Shown here piece after piece: positions 35,922-44,129 of a stretch of DNA of 64,000 nucleotides (positions are counted from its first letter, which is position 1; each line of letters starts with the position of its first letter). Origin of the DNA: Selenomonadaceae bacterium (GTDB lineage: Bacteria > Bacillota > Negativicutes > Selenomonadales > Selenomonadaceae); NCBI GenBank assembly GCA_017484005.1, contig JAFUTY010000023.1, positions 18,419-82,418 on the forward strand. The letters are read 5' to 3'. Under the pieces are notes generated by a model. It worked only from the letters and a program-made list of their open reading frames with translations. It was not told the DNA's origin and searched no databases. The position numbers and the translations under genes were made by a program.

Positions 35922-37282
35922 GATTCACTCCTTTCATAAACAATTTCGAAAGTGCGAATGAATCTCACCGCGGCGTAAATTGCGAGAATCGCGATGATTG
36001 TATATAAAATCGTGAATCCGATAAGCGTCAACAGCACTTGATTCGTCGTGATATTTGGCGACAGCGCGTCAGTCGTTTTCTGCAGACCGACAACAATCCA
36101 TGGCTGGCGGCCGACTTCCGCGATATACCAGCCGACGGTGTTTGCGATGAATGGCAGCGGCAGAATCAGCGGAATGAATCGCAAAATTTTTTCGAGCATC
36201 GATTTTCTCTTCCAATATAGAAGGATAATCAATCCCGCGACGCTGATCAATGCTCCGCCCGATGCAACCATGATTCTGAAACTCCAAAACAGACTTCGAA
36301 CTGGAGGAGTATAATTGCCTTTTCCAAAATTTTCTTCCGATTCAGCTTGAAGTTGATTGATTCCGCGAATCTCTCCATCGAATTTGTTGTAAACCATAAA
36401 TGAAAACAATCCCGGCACAGTGATTTCGGAATTATTGCGGCGTTCAGTTTGATTGACATCGGCGATAATTGCGAATGGAGCAGGATTTTCAGTCTCCCAT
36501 AACGCTTCGATTGACGACAATTTCATCGGATTCGCCTGCGCTAAATATTGAGTATGCATGTGTCCAGAGCCCATTGTTCCAAGAATTCCAAATCCTAGAT
36601 AAATTGCGCCGGCGATCAAGCATTTTTCAAACGGCTCGCGAGAATTTTGAACATGTAAAATCTTCCAGGCACAAATCGCGACAATAAAAGTTCCAGCCGT
36701 CGAAATTCCTGCAAACATCGCATGAGAATATTCACCAATAACATATGGATTCGTTATCAATTCAGAAAAACTTTTCAATACAACTCTGCCATCTTCAAGC
36801 TCAAAGCCAACTGGATGCTGCATAAATGCATTGGCGACTAGAATCCAAAATGCTGAGATACAGCTTCCAATCGCGACGAGCCAAATCGTCAAGCAGTGAA
36901 TTCTCGGTGAGAGTTTATCACGTCCAAAAATCCAAAGTCCCATGAATGTTGATTCGAGAAAAAATGCTGTCAATGCTTCGAGTGCCAGCGGTGCGCCAAA
37001 AATATCTCCCATGAATCGTGAGTATTCAGACCAATTCATACCAAAATGAAATTCGAGAACGATTCCGGTGACAACTCCCATCGCGAAATTGATCACAAAA
37101 ATTTTTCCAAAAAAATCGATAAGTCCTTTGAGATAAGTTTTCCAGGGATCAAGGATTGTTCGAATGTAAGCCGTTTCGAGAATCGCGATGAAAAATCCTA
37201 ATCCAAGCGTCAGCGGCACGAATAGAAAATGAAAGCTTGTTGTCATTGCGAATTGTAGACGCGATATAAATAGAGCATCCAA
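35918..37282 (-). CDS. cydA: Cytochrome bd oxidase subunit I
   Basis: Haem-carrying subunit with the quinol site. Motifs: SRLQFAMTTSFHFLFVPLTLG with the haem b595 His, GEYSHAMFAG with the haem b558 His, and GWYIAEVGRQPW. The quinol loop is of the short type. The TTG at 37282 is preferred: GGAGGG is 6 bases upstream of it but touches the in-frame ATG at 37288, and the resulting MDALFISRLQFA matches the normal CydA beginning. It is the first gene of cydAB, read from a promoter facing the TIGR04076 gene. Confidence 0.93.
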   Translation of the reverse strand: MDALFISRLQFAMTTSFHFLFVPLTLGLGFFIAILETAYIRTILDPWKTYLKGLIDFFGKIFVINFAMGVVTGIVLEFHFGMNWSEYSRFMGDIFGAPLALEALTAFFLESTFMGLWIFGRDKLSPRIHCLTIWLVAIGSCISAFWILVANAFMQHPVGFELEDGRVVLKSFSELITNPYVIGEYSHAMFAGISTAGTFIVAICAWKILHVQNSREPFEKCLIAGAIYLGFGILGTMGSGHMHTQYLAQANPMKLSSIEALWETENPAPFAIIADVNQTERRNNSEITVPGLFSFMVYNKFDGEIRGINQLQAESEENFGKGNYTPPVRSLFWSFRIMVASGGALISVAGLIILLYWKRKSMLEKILRFIPLILPLPFIANTVGWYIAEVGRQPWIVVGLQKTTDALSPNITTNQVLLTLIGFTILYTIIAILAIYAAVRFIRTFEIVYERSES

Positions 37283-37310
37283 ATTCATCCCTCCAATCAA
37301 ATTTTTATCG

Positions 37311-37343
37311 ATTCTATCAAAAATTTTTCGCGCGTGATAGAAT
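37311..37343. promoter_or_regulatory. Divergent extended -10 promoters in an inverted repeat (cydA / TIGR04076 gene)
   Basis: ATTCTATCA at 37311-37319 and TGATAGAAT at 37335-37343 are exact reverse complements separated by 15 bases. Each reads TGATAGAAT, an extended -10 box, toward its own gene: minus toward cydA and plus toward 37373. The symmetry may also form an operator. Confidence 0.6.
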
Positions 37344-37372
37344 CAGTCGAGCAAAAATCGGGAGGGATTTCG

Positions 37373-37903
37373 ATGCAGCATATGTGTGTGATTGAAGTCA
37401 TCGATAAGAAGGTTTTTCCAGATTTTCAGCAAAAATTCTTGGCAGATCCGAAATCTGGCGCGTGTCCATTCTACAACGTCGGCGATCGATTCGTCTTTCG
37501 CCGCTATGGAGATGACGATACATTTTGGACAATCGGCAAGGGATCTCAATGCGCGGAGGCATGGGATTGTATCAGCCGATACATTTATACAGCGTTGCAG
37601 GGTGGATCGATCATGCGTCATTGGACAAATGACGAACGAATGATGATCGCTTGCTGCAATGATGGAACGCGTCCAGTGATTTTCAAAATCGAGCGGCTCG
37701 ATTATTTCGCGATTTATCTCGATGAAAATCCAAGTGAAATCGATGTAAAAGATTCGCTGAAAAATGTCGAGGGAATTTTGAGCGTCAATTCATACAAAGA
37801 TTTTTTCGAAGTTGTCATTGATTCCCACAATCCCATTATTAATGAGGGAAAAATTCGTGAGGCGATCGAAAAATCTAGATTCAAGATCGATCGAATCGAT
37901 TGA
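37373..37903 (+). CDS. TIGR04076 family protein with C-terminal extension
   Basis: The first about 110 residues match the TIGR04076 pattern: a central GACPFYNVGDRFVF, then CAEAWDCISRYIYTALQGG and a CNDGTRPVIFKIERL end, with conserved cysteines that might bind a metal. No function is established for the family. The final 65 residues are an extension of ferredoxin-like or ACT-like appearance. The ATG at 37373 follows GGGAGGG; upstream codons overlap the promoter. It shares the promoter region with cydA and overlaps the frame start of the flavodoxin gene. Confidence 0.72.
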   Translation: MQHMCVIEVIDKKVFPDFQQKFLADPKSGACPFYNVGDRFVFRRYGDDDTFWTIGKGSQCAEAWDCISRYIYTALQGGSIMRHWTNDERMMIACCNDGTRPVIFKIERLDYFAIYLDENPSEIDVKDSLKNVEGILSVNSYKDFFEVVIDSHNPIINEGKIREAIEKSRFKIDRID

Positions 37904-37914
37904 GGAGAGTTGCG

Positions 37915-38565
37915 ATGAAAAAATTGATCGCTGTCAATGGAAGTCCGCGAAAAAATTGGAACACTGTTGAATTGTTGAAAAGTGCGATGCTCGGTGCGGA
38001 AGATGCTGGCGCGGAATCGAAATTGATTCATCTATACTCGTTGAATTTCAAAGGCTGCACGAGTTGCTTTGCATGCAAAATCAAGACACGTGAGCATGGA
38101 TTTTGCGCGATGAAAGATGATCTGTCGTCAATTCTCGAAGAAATCAAAACTGCCGATGCGATAATTTTCGGCTCACCGATTTATTTCATGAATTTATCCG
38201 CTGGAATGCTGGCATTTCTCGAGCGGCTTTTCTTTTCAAATTACATCTACAGTCAAGAAATTCCGAGTGTCTTTCCAAAAAAACTTCCGAATGCATTTTT
38301 TCTCACGATGAATATGACTGCAGAAAATTTTGAGCGATTCAAGATGAATGAGCGATTGAATTTCTATTATTTTTCCGCGGAACGAATTTTGAAATCGCGT
38401 TCGAAAAAGCTCATGGCTTATGACACAGTTCAATTCAAGGATTATTCGAAGTATGAATCCTCGATTTTTTCGGAAGAAGAAAAGCATCAATATCATGATG
38501 AAACATTCGAAAAAACTTTGGAGGATGCTCGGAGAATAGGTCGCGAATTGATTCAGATTGATTGA
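37915..38565 (+). CDS. Flavodoxin-family NAD(P)H-dependent oxidoreductase
   Basis: FMN reductase-like fold (COG0655, multimeric flavodoxin WrbA group): phosphate-binding NGSPRKNWNT at the N-terminus, a CTSCFACK cysteine motif in the position of iron-sulfur flavoprotein relatives, DAIIFGSPIYFMNLSAGMLAFLER for the flavin, and a helical tail. The ATG at 37915 has GAGGAG at 9 bases. It is co-transcribed with the TIGR04076 gene. The electron partner and substrate are unknown. Confidence 0.85.
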   Translation: MKKLIAVNGSPRKNWNTVELLKSAMLGAEDAGAESKLIHLYSLNFKGCTSCFACKIKTREHGFCAMKDDLSSILEEIKTADAIIFGSPIYFMNLSAGMLAFLERLFFSNYIYSQEIPSVFPKKLPNAFFLTMNMTAENFERFKMNERLNFYYFSAERILKSRSKKLMAYDTVQFKDYSKYESSIFSEEEKHQYHDETFEKTLEDARRIGRELIQID

Positions 38566-38767
38566 CTCGAACTAAGTTGGAATAAAAAATTGAAATTCTC
38601 TCGCGAAATATGAATCAAATTCATCGCGAAAAAGTGTTGAAACCGATATTCGTTATGCAGAATATAAATTGTGAAATTTGATTTATGAAAAATTTTCTCG
38701 CAGCTATTTACAAACTCGGAAGGATGTGATATTTTCTCCCGCGTGCTAGGAATCAGGGCACGCAAAT

Positions 38768-38843
<76 letters not shown>

Positions 38844-38846
38844 ATC

Positions 38847-38922
38847 GCTGATGTAGCTCAGTCGGTAGAGCGTATCCTTGGTAAGGATAAGGTCACCAGT
38901 TCAATCCTGGTCATCAGCTCCA
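38847..38922 (+). tRNA. tRNA-Thr (GGT)
   Basis: Acceptor GCTGATG pairs with CATCAGC; the anticodon loop TTGGTAA gives GGT; CCA is encoded. Confidence 0.93.
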
Positions 38923-38928
38923 TATAGA

Positions 38929-39005
38929 GGCGGCATAGCTCAGCTGGCTAGAGCATTCGGTTCATACCCGAAGTGTCCGGAGTTCAAATCTCTGTGCCGC
39001 CACCA
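38929..39005 (+). tRNA. tRNA-Met (CAT), elongator
   Basis: Acceptor GGCGGCA pairs with TGCCGCC; the anticodon loop TTCATAC gives CAT; CCA is encoded. A lysidine tRNA-Ile is less likely because the sequence follows the usual elongator Met pattern. Confidence 0.88.
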
Positions 39006-39008
39006 TAC

Positions 39009-39029
39009 AGCCCGAGGAGGGCTTTTTTA
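39009..39029 (+). terminator. Terminator after the tRNA cluster
   Basis: Stem AGCCC/GGGCT with loop GAGGA and T6. Confidence 0.85.
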
Positions 39030-39030
39030 T

Positions 39031-39416
39031 TTTGCTCAATTTCAGATTCGATAAAATTTTTCTGATATCGAAATCAGCTCCAATTCTTGAGATTTTATCA
39101 GACGCTCGGTCAGCTCCCCTTCCTTGAAATCTTTGATTATCGGGAAGAATGTTGATTCCTGCTCTCGATTCATCCGCGGAATTTATACTGATTTTCGATT
39201 CTAGTCTAAATTTGATTCGAATCTGTGAGAGAAACAGATTTTTTTCGCGGCTTCGGACATTTTTACCACTGATTTTTCGATTTCCCGAAGTTTGTAAAAA
39301 TTTCTCGATATATTTTTTAATTAGCGATCCCCAAAAATTTTTATACTGTTTTCTCGATTTCAGTCTAAATTTGTTCCGAAGTCGTGGAAAATTCTTGATT
39401 CGAAAGGAGAATCCCG
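39031..39416 (+). promoter_or_regulatory. Leader/promoter region of rpmG-secE-nusG with two direct repeats
   Basis: This 386-base stretch has no convincing gene; the only long open frame is poor in coding character and simply runs into secE. It contains two imperfect direct copies of about 41 bases at 39182-39221 and 39340-39381 (TTTATACTG...AGTCTAAATTTG..TCGAA). In each copy TTTATA and TCTAAA are 17-18 bases apart, so they may be tandem promoters P1 and P2 for the translation operon, but the boxes are weak. Confidence 0.45.
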
Positions 39417-39566
39417 ATGCGCACCGCCATCACTCTCAGTTGCACGGAATGCAAACGCCGCAACTATCAGAAAGACAAAAACAAAAAAAATACTCCAGAC
39501 CGTCTCGAATTGAAAAAGTATTGCCGATTCTGCAAAAAACACACTCTCCATCGAGAGACGAAATGA
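39417..39566 (+). CDS. rpmG: 50S ribosomal protein L33
   Basis: A 49-residue protein beginning [17 protein letters not shown], with four zinc cysteines in two CxxC pairs (9, 12, 36, 39), the C+ form of L33. AAAGGAG precedes the ATG. It sits directly before secE and nusG, the standard order in Bacillota. Confidence 0.95.
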   Translation: MRTAITLSCTECKRRNYQKDKNKKNTPDRLELKKYCRFCKKHTLHRETK

Positions 39567-39586
39567 TCTCTCACGAGGTGACGCGC

Positions 39587-39790
39587 TTGGAAGAACAAAA
39601 AGATTCTGGATTTAACTTGAAACAATTTCTCACGGAAGTAAATTCCGAGATGAAAAAAGTTTCATGGTCAACCAAGCAGGAACTCGTTTCATACACAGCC
39701 GTCGTCGGAATTGCTGTCGTGATTGTTTGTGCCTTGATTTGGATTTGTGACACCGTTTTCGCCAGATTGTTCACTCTTTTCCTTAGCTGA
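39587..39790 (+). CDS. secE: Preprotein translocase subunit SecE
   Basis: A 67-residue single-span subunit of the Sec channel: the amphipathic FLTEVNSEMKKVSWSTKQEL and one membrane helix at about 37-58. The TTG at 39587 is chosen since GAGGTG is 6 bases upstream; an ATG at 39563 overlapping the rpmG stop is a possible alternative. Confidence 0.92.
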   Translation: MEEQKDSGFNLKQFLTEVNSEMKKVSWSTKQELVSYTAVVGIAVVIVCALIWICDTVFARLFTLFLS

Positions 39791-39801
39791 GGAGGATTCC
39801 G

Positions 39802-40323
39802 ATGGAAGAAGAAAAAAGTGTACGCGCGTGGTATGTGATTCATACTTATTCCGGCTATGAAAACAAAGTCAAAGCGAATCTCGAACATAAAATCGCTGCG
39901 CAAAATCTTCAAGACAAAATTTTCGATATCGTCGTGCCAATGGCTGATGTCAATATCATTGACAAAGACGGCTCAGAAAAATCTGTCCGCCGAAAATTGT
40001 TCCCTGGATATCTGTTAATCGATATGATTGTCGATCCAGGCACATGGTATGTCGTTCGAAATACTCAAGGCGTCACTGGATTTGTCGGTTCAGAAAAAAA
40101 GCCGATTCCATTGACTGACGAGGAACGCGACAAAATTCTCAATCCGCAGGTCGAAATCAGTAAACCAGATTTTGCAGTCGGTGACAGAATTCGAATCACT
40201 TCCGGCTGGATGGAAGATTACACTGCGACAATTCAATCAATCGACGTCGAAAATCAATCGATTCGCGTTTTGATCAAAGATAAACCGTTCGATTTGGATT
40301 TCGATCAAGTCGAAAAAATTTGA
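39802..40323 (+). CDS. nusG: Transcription termination/antitermination protein NusG
   Basis: A 173-residue protein with an NGN domain (WYVIHTYSGYENKVKANLEHK, LFPGYLLIDM) and a C-terminal KOW motif (FAVGDRIRITSGWMEDY). It binds RNA polymerase and links it to Rho or ribosomes. Position between secE and rplK is canonical. Confidence 0.96.
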   Translation: MEEEKSVRAWYVIHTYSGYENKVKANLEHKIAAQNLQDKIFDIVVPMADVNIIDKDGSEKSVRRKLFPGYLLIDMIVDPGTWYVVRNTQGVTGFVGSEKKPIPLTDEERDKILNPQVEISKPDFAVGDRIRITSGWMEDYTATIQSIDVENQSIRVLIKDKPFDLDFDQVEKI

Positions 40324-40344
40324 TCCACGAAAGGTGGTGAGATT

Positions 40345-40767
40345 ATGGCGAAGAAAGTTATCAAGATGGTTAAACTTCAAGTTCCAGCGGGCAAAGCGAC
40401 TCCAGCTCCTCCAGTAGGTCCTGCGCTCGGTCAAGCTGGAATTAACATCATGTCCTTCGTGAAGGAATTCAACGATCGCACCGCGCAGCAGGCAGGATTG
40501 ATTATTCCTGTCGAAATCACCGTTTTTGAGGATCGTTCCTTCACTTTTATCACCAAAACTCCTCCAGCGGCAGTTCTCCTCAAAAAAGCGGCGAATATCG
40601 ATAAAGCTTCCGGCGAGCCGAATAAAACGAAAGTTGCAAAACTTCCGCGCGCTAAAGCTCAAGAAATCGCTGAACTCAAGATGAAAGATCTCAACGCAGC
40701 AGACGTTGAAGCTGCAACGCGAATGATTGAAGGAACTGCAAGAAGCATGGGAATCGAAATTGTTTGA
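40345..40767 (+). CDS. rplK: 50S ribosomal protein L11
   Basis: 140 residues; [27 protein letters not shown] and the C-terminal [10 protein letters not shown] are diagnostic. It has a GGTGGTGA ribosome site. Confidence 0.97.
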   Translation: MAKKVIKMVKLQVPAGKATPAPPVGPALGQAGINIMSFVKEFNDRTAQQAGLIIPVEITVFEDRSFTFITKTPPAAVLLKKAANIDKASGEPNKTKVAKLPRAKAQEIAELKMKDLNAADVEAATRMIEGTARSMGIEIV

Positions 40768-40798
40768 GAAAAAATTCTTGACAAATCGATTCAAATGT

Positions 40799-40847
40799 GA
40801 TCTCAAGGAAAAATTTCCGTGGAAGATTTCAAAAATTTTTTGAGATC
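40799..40847 (+). repeat. Inverted repeat between rplK and rplA
   Basis: GATCTCAA at 40799-40806 and TTGAGATC at 40840-40847 are exact complements around a smaller GGAAAAATTTCC palindrome. It sits just before the rplA ribosome site and could form an RNA structure; no T-run follows, so it is not a terminator. Confidence 0.5.
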
Positions 40848-40870
40848 GTTGACCACAAGGAGGATTTTCA

Positions 40871-41557
40871 GTGGCAAAGAAGGGCAAAAAGTATCAAGAT
40901 GCTGCGAAACTCGTTGACGCATCGAAACTCTATCAAGTCGGAGAAGCGATTGATCTTTTGAAACAGTTCAAAGTCGCAAAATTCGATGAGACGGTCGAGC
41001 TCCATGTGCGGCTTGGCGTCAATCCAAAATATGCAGATCAACAGGTTCGCGGCGCAGTTGTTTTACCGAATGGAATTGGCAAGACGAAACGCGTTTTAGT
41101 CTTTGCAAAAGGCGAGAAAGTTTCTGAAGCTGAATCGGCAGGAGCAGATTTTGTCGGCGGCGAGGAGCTTGCAGAAAAAATTCGCGGCGGCTGGATGGAT
41201 TTCGATGTCGCGATTGCAACTCCGGACATGATGGGCGTCGTTGGTAAACTCGGAAAAATTCTTGGTCCTCGCGGATTGATGCCGAATCCAAAACTCGGAA
41301 CTGTCACGATGGATCTTGCCAAGGCTATCAACGAGGCGAAAGCAGGCAAAATCGAATATCGCACCGATAAAGCGGGAAATGTTCATTGTCCAATCGGCAA
41401 AGTTTCATTCGACGCTGATAAAATCTTGGGCAACTATCAAACTTTGATGGATGCTCTGATTAAAGCAAAACCTGCAGCGGCTAAAGGACAGTATGTGAAA
41501 TCAATCACTCTGACCGCAACAATGAGCCCAAGCGTTCATCTCGTTTTGAACTATTGA
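40871..41557 (+). CDS. rplA: 50S ribosomal protein L1
   Basis: 228 residues, with the diagnostic [28 protein letters not shown] and IGKVSFD stretches. GTG start preceded by AAGGAGG. Separated from rplK by 103 bases containing an inverted repeat. Confidence 0.96.
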   Translation: MAKKGKKYQDAAKLVDASKLYQVGEAIDLLKQFKVAKFDETVELHVRLGVNPKYADQQVRGAVVLPNGIGKTKRVLVFAKGEKVSEAESAGADFVGGEELAEKIRGGWMDFDVAIATPDMMGVVGKLGKILGPRGLMPNPKLGTVTMDLAKAINEAKAGKIEYRTDKAGNVHCPIGKVSFDADKILGNYQTLMDALIKAKPAAAKGQYVKSITLTATMSPSVHLVLNY

Positions 41558-41647
41558 CAACTGAATAATCGGATCGCAGACAGCGAGTTGATTTTATATC
41601 GTAAAAATAAGTAAAAATCTCGCCGAGATCGAATGGTACTTTGAAGT

Positions 41648-41682
41648 CCTTCGGCTCGAACTGCGTCCCGAAGGATTTTTTA
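41648..41682 (+). promoter_or_regulatory. L10 leader attenuator hairpin
   Basis: TCCTTCGG...CCCGAAGGA stem followed by T6, about 30 bases before rplJ. The 153-base rplA-rplJ gap matches the place and design of the ribosomal protein L10 leader RNA, in which L10(L12) binding favours termination. Confidence 0.75.
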
Positions 41683-41710
41683 GTTCCTTAATCTCGTCAA
41701 GGAGGTGAAA

Positions 41711-42268
41711 ATGTTGTCCGCTAAACATGACAAACCTATTTCCGACAAGAAAAAAGCGATTGTTGCGGAACTCGAAAGTGAGTTGAAAGACGCGAAAGGT
41801 GCAGTCTTCACAAGTTTTAAAGGCTTGACCGTCGCGATGGATACTGATCTTCGACGCCAGCTTCGCGCTGCTGGAGTTTCTTACAAAGTTGTCAAAAATA
41901 CAATGGTGAGAATCGCGGCAGACAATATCAATCTCAGCGGAATCGATTCGCATCTCGAGGGAACTACCGCGTTTGCATTTTCCAAAGACGATGCAGTTGC
42001 GCCGGCGAAAGTCATTTGCGATTTCATCAAAAAGAATCGCCTTGAAGATGCAGGAATTCTCACGGTGAAAGTTGGACTTGTCGAAGGAAAAGTTATCGAT
42101 GCAAACGGTGTCAAAGCTCTTGCAGCATTGCCATCGAAAGAAGTTCTCATTGCGAAACTTCTTGGAACGATGCAAGCTCCAATCGCAAATACAGTTGGAG
42201 TTCTTTCTGGAATCCTTCGCAAACCGCTTTATGTTCTCAACGCTATCGCAGAAAAGAAATCAGCGTAA
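41711..42268 (+). CDS. rplJ: 50S ribosomal protein L10
   Basis: 185 residues with the L10 N-terminal domain (KAIVAELESELKDAKGAVFTSFKGLTV, VKNTMVRIA) and a C-terminal helix that binds L7/L12. The ATG at 41711 follows AAGGAGGTGA. It is preceded by the leader hairpin. Confidence 0.96.
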   Translation: MLSAKHDKPISDKKKAIVAELESELKDAKGAVFTSFKGLTVAMDTDLRRQLRAAGVSYKVVKNTMVRIAADNINLSGIDSHLEGTTAFAFSKDDAVAPAKVICDFIKKNRLEDAGILTVKVGLVEGKVIDANGVKALAALPSKEVLIAKLLGTMQAPIANTVGVLSGILRKPLYVLNAIAEKKSA

Positions 42269-42302
42269 AAATTTGCGCATGAAATTTTGGAGGTAAAATC
42301 AT

Positions 42303-42677
42303 ATGACTAAAGAAGAAATCATCCAGGCTATTGAAGGCATGACAGTTCTCGAACTCAGCGAACTCGTCAAAGCTCTCGAAGAAAAATTTGGCGTCTCGGC
42401 AGCAGCTCCAGTTGCAGTTGCAGCAGCAGCTCCAGCAGGCGGCGATGCAGCTCCAGCGGAAGAGAAAACTGAATTCGACGTCATTCTCAAAGAAGTCGGC
42501 GACAAGAAAATCAACGTCATCAAAGTTGTCCGCGAACTCACTGGTCTCGGCTTGAAAGAGGCTAAAGCTCTTGTCGATGGTGCTCCTGGCGCAGTCAAAG
42601 AGAAAGTTTCCAAAGCGGATGCTGACAACTTCAAAGCAAAACTCGAAGAAGCTGGCGCAACAATCGAGATTAAGTGA
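42303..42677 (+). CDS. rplL: 50S ribosomal protein L7/L12
   Basis: 124 residues: N-terminal dimerisation domain, an Ala/Pro-rich hinge at about 34-55, and the C-terminal domain [32 protein letters not shown]. Last gene of the operon, ending at a terminator. Confidence 0.97.
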   Translation: MTKEEIIQAIEGMTVLELSELVKALEEKFGVSAAAPVAVAAAAPAGGDAAPAEEKTEFDVILKEVGDKKINVIKVVRELTGLGLKEAKALVDGAPGAVKEKVSKADADNFKAKLEEAGATIEIK

Positions 42678-42700
42678 TTTTTCTCGAATCAATTCCGAAT

Positions 42701-42743
42701 CAAAAAGATCCGGGGATCAACGCGATCCTCGGATCTTTTTTTA
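42701..42743. terminator. Bidirectional hairpin terminator
   Basis: A5, GATCCGggGATC...GATCctCGGATC stem and T7 between convergent rplL and the CsgG-like gene. Confidence 0.87.
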
Positions 42744-42749
42744 TTTGTG

Positions 42750-43337
42750 TTATGAAATTTTGCAGCGCGATAGGAGAATTTCGACAACCTGTTCAGATGC
42801 TTTTCTAATTGCGTTATGAACATTTTCCTTTGAAACTTTGACAGTTCCAATCATCAACAAATCTCCACCAACGCTCGAGCTTTTCGATTTTCCTTCACCT
42901 TTAGCCGCCATCAAAATTTTTCCAGTTTCAACATCCATTAATCTCGCGACGACATGCGCTTTAATCGATCGCAATTTGACATTCGCAACGATATTCGCGC
43001 CATCCTCGCCATTCACAATATCGACAACGTTTCCATAGATCAAATATCTGACGCCAAGAATTTCGCCGATTTTTTTTGCCGTGTCTGGATCGATTATGCC
43101 GACAGGTTTTTTATCGAGCATTTCTTTATCGATAATGTTGAAATTTTTTTCGACAAGCTTTTCGATGATGTAATCGCTCGCAACAATTCCAACATTTCTA
43201 TCGTCGGAAGTTCCTGCATGAGATCCAAAATCCATGACTGCAAAATTTTCATTCCGATCGATTTTGACTTCCGCTTGAGCTTGAGAAAATTGCAGAATAA
43301 ATATCGCCGCAATTATCCATGTGAAAAAATTTTGCAT
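42750..43337 (-). CDS. Secreted CsgG/TolB-N-like protein
   Basis: 195 residues with a signal peptide (cleavage near QAQAE). The mature part has the alpha/beta pattern of CsgG/HfaB-related proteins: FAVMDFGSH, IEKLVEKNFNIIDKEML, AKKIGEILGVRYLIYGNVVDI, AHVVARLMDVETGKILMAAKGEG. In curli systems CsgG makes an outer-membrane secretion pore; this protein lacks a lipobox and the long beta-hairpin insert, so a pore is unlikely. Function unknown. It is the last gene of the minus operon beginning near 46099, following the related 262-residue protein by only 3 bases. Confidence 0.65.
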   Translation of the reverse strand: MQNFFTWIIAAIFILQFSQAQAEVKIDRNENFAVMDFGSHAGTSDDRNVGIVASDYIIEKLVEKNFNIIDKEMLDKKPVGIIDPDTAKKIGEILGVRYLIYGNVVDIVNGEDGANIVANVKLRSIKAHVVARLMDVETGKILMAAKGEGKSKSSSVGGDLLMIGTVKVSKENVHNAIRKASEQVVEILLSRCKIS

Positions 43338-43340
43338 TGA

Positions 43341-44129
43341 TCACTCCAAAAACAATTTGTAACGATCTTCGATAAGTGTATCGACAATTTTTTGAGTTGC
43401 ATCATCCATCGCTTGCGAATACATTTCTGAAGTTAATTTTGTAGTTCCAATTTTGATAAACAAGCCGACTTCAGTTTTAGTTTGAGTTTTTTTACCGACA
43501 ACTCTCTTTCCCCAGACAACTTCACCGGTTGACGCGCGAATCACTCGAAGATCGACTTGAACGCCGATTCCAGATACTGTTTGATCAAATAAAATTGGCG
43601 AATTGCTGCCAGAGGCTAGTGAAAGTGCGTTTCCGATACCTCTTCCAATAGCTTCGCCATCGACATCTTCCCACGCGCCGCTTCCTATGTTGACGAGAGT
43701 TCCTTGAATCAAATATTCTGCGTTGTGAGCTCGACCGATTTTTGAAGTGATTTCCGGCGAAATAATTTGACCGACTTTAGCAGTTGCGAGAGATTGAGCA
43801 TATTTGTCATTAAATCCTGATCCCTCAAAAAGATTGTTCAGATTTCCACTGTTAATTGCATGATAGACGTCGGAAATCTCGCGAAGTCGAATATCGAACA
43901 GTTGTGATTCAATATTGTAATCAATCGGTTTTGATTCAACGAGATCGAATTTTCCACTCGCCAAAAGCTTTTCAACGACCAGATCACTCAAAACTGACGC
44001 GGAATCGATGTTGTGAAATCGAGTATCGTTTTCGAATCTCACGAGAACGCATGTTGGTGACGCTTCAACTTGCGAGGAGAAAATCGATGCAGCTGCAAAA
44101 ACTCCCGCGAGAATTTTTTTGAGATTCAT
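43341..44129 (-). CDS. Secreted CsgG/HfaB family protein
   Basis: 262 residues with a signal peptide ending near VEASP. The pattern of CsgG relatives is present: CVLVRFENDT, LVVEKLLASGKFDLVESK, KIGRAHNAEYLIQGTLVNIG, VQVDLRVIRASTGEVVWGKRVVGK, and a C-terminal helix with TQKIVDTL. No lipidation Cys is seen. It lies between two secreted partners, overlapping the gene upstream by 4 bases. Related to the gene at 42750, suggesting an ancient duplication. Probably periplasmic or surface associated; role unknown. Confidence 0.68.
   Translation of the reverse strand: MNLKKILAGVFAAASIFSSQVEASPTCVLVRFENDTRFHNIDSASVLSDLVVEKLLASGKFDLVESKPIDYNIESQLFDIRLREISDVYHAINSGNLNNLFEGSGFNDKYAQSLATAKVGQIISPEITSKIGRAHNAEYLIQGTLVNIGSGAWEDVDGEAIGRGIGNALSLASGSNSPILFDQTVSGIGVQVDLRVIRASTGEVVWGKRVVGKKTQTKTEVGLFIKIGTTKLTSEMYSQAMDDATQKIVDTLIEDRYKLFLE

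Noticed and set aside
38566..38767. Protein-coding gene between the flavodoxin and the tRNAs
   Set aside because: Only short frames without ribosome sites; probably the tRNA promoter region (a weak TTTACA-17-TATTTT near 38705).
39149..39586. Long plus-strand open frame upstream of and in frame with secE
   Set aside because: Only the last part (from TTG 39587) has SecE features; the rest covers the leader region and rpmG in another frame.
40778..40806. Strong promoter before rplA (TTGACA at 40778)
   Set aside because: No acceptable -10 box lies 16-18 bases downstream; the sequence there is TCTCAA.
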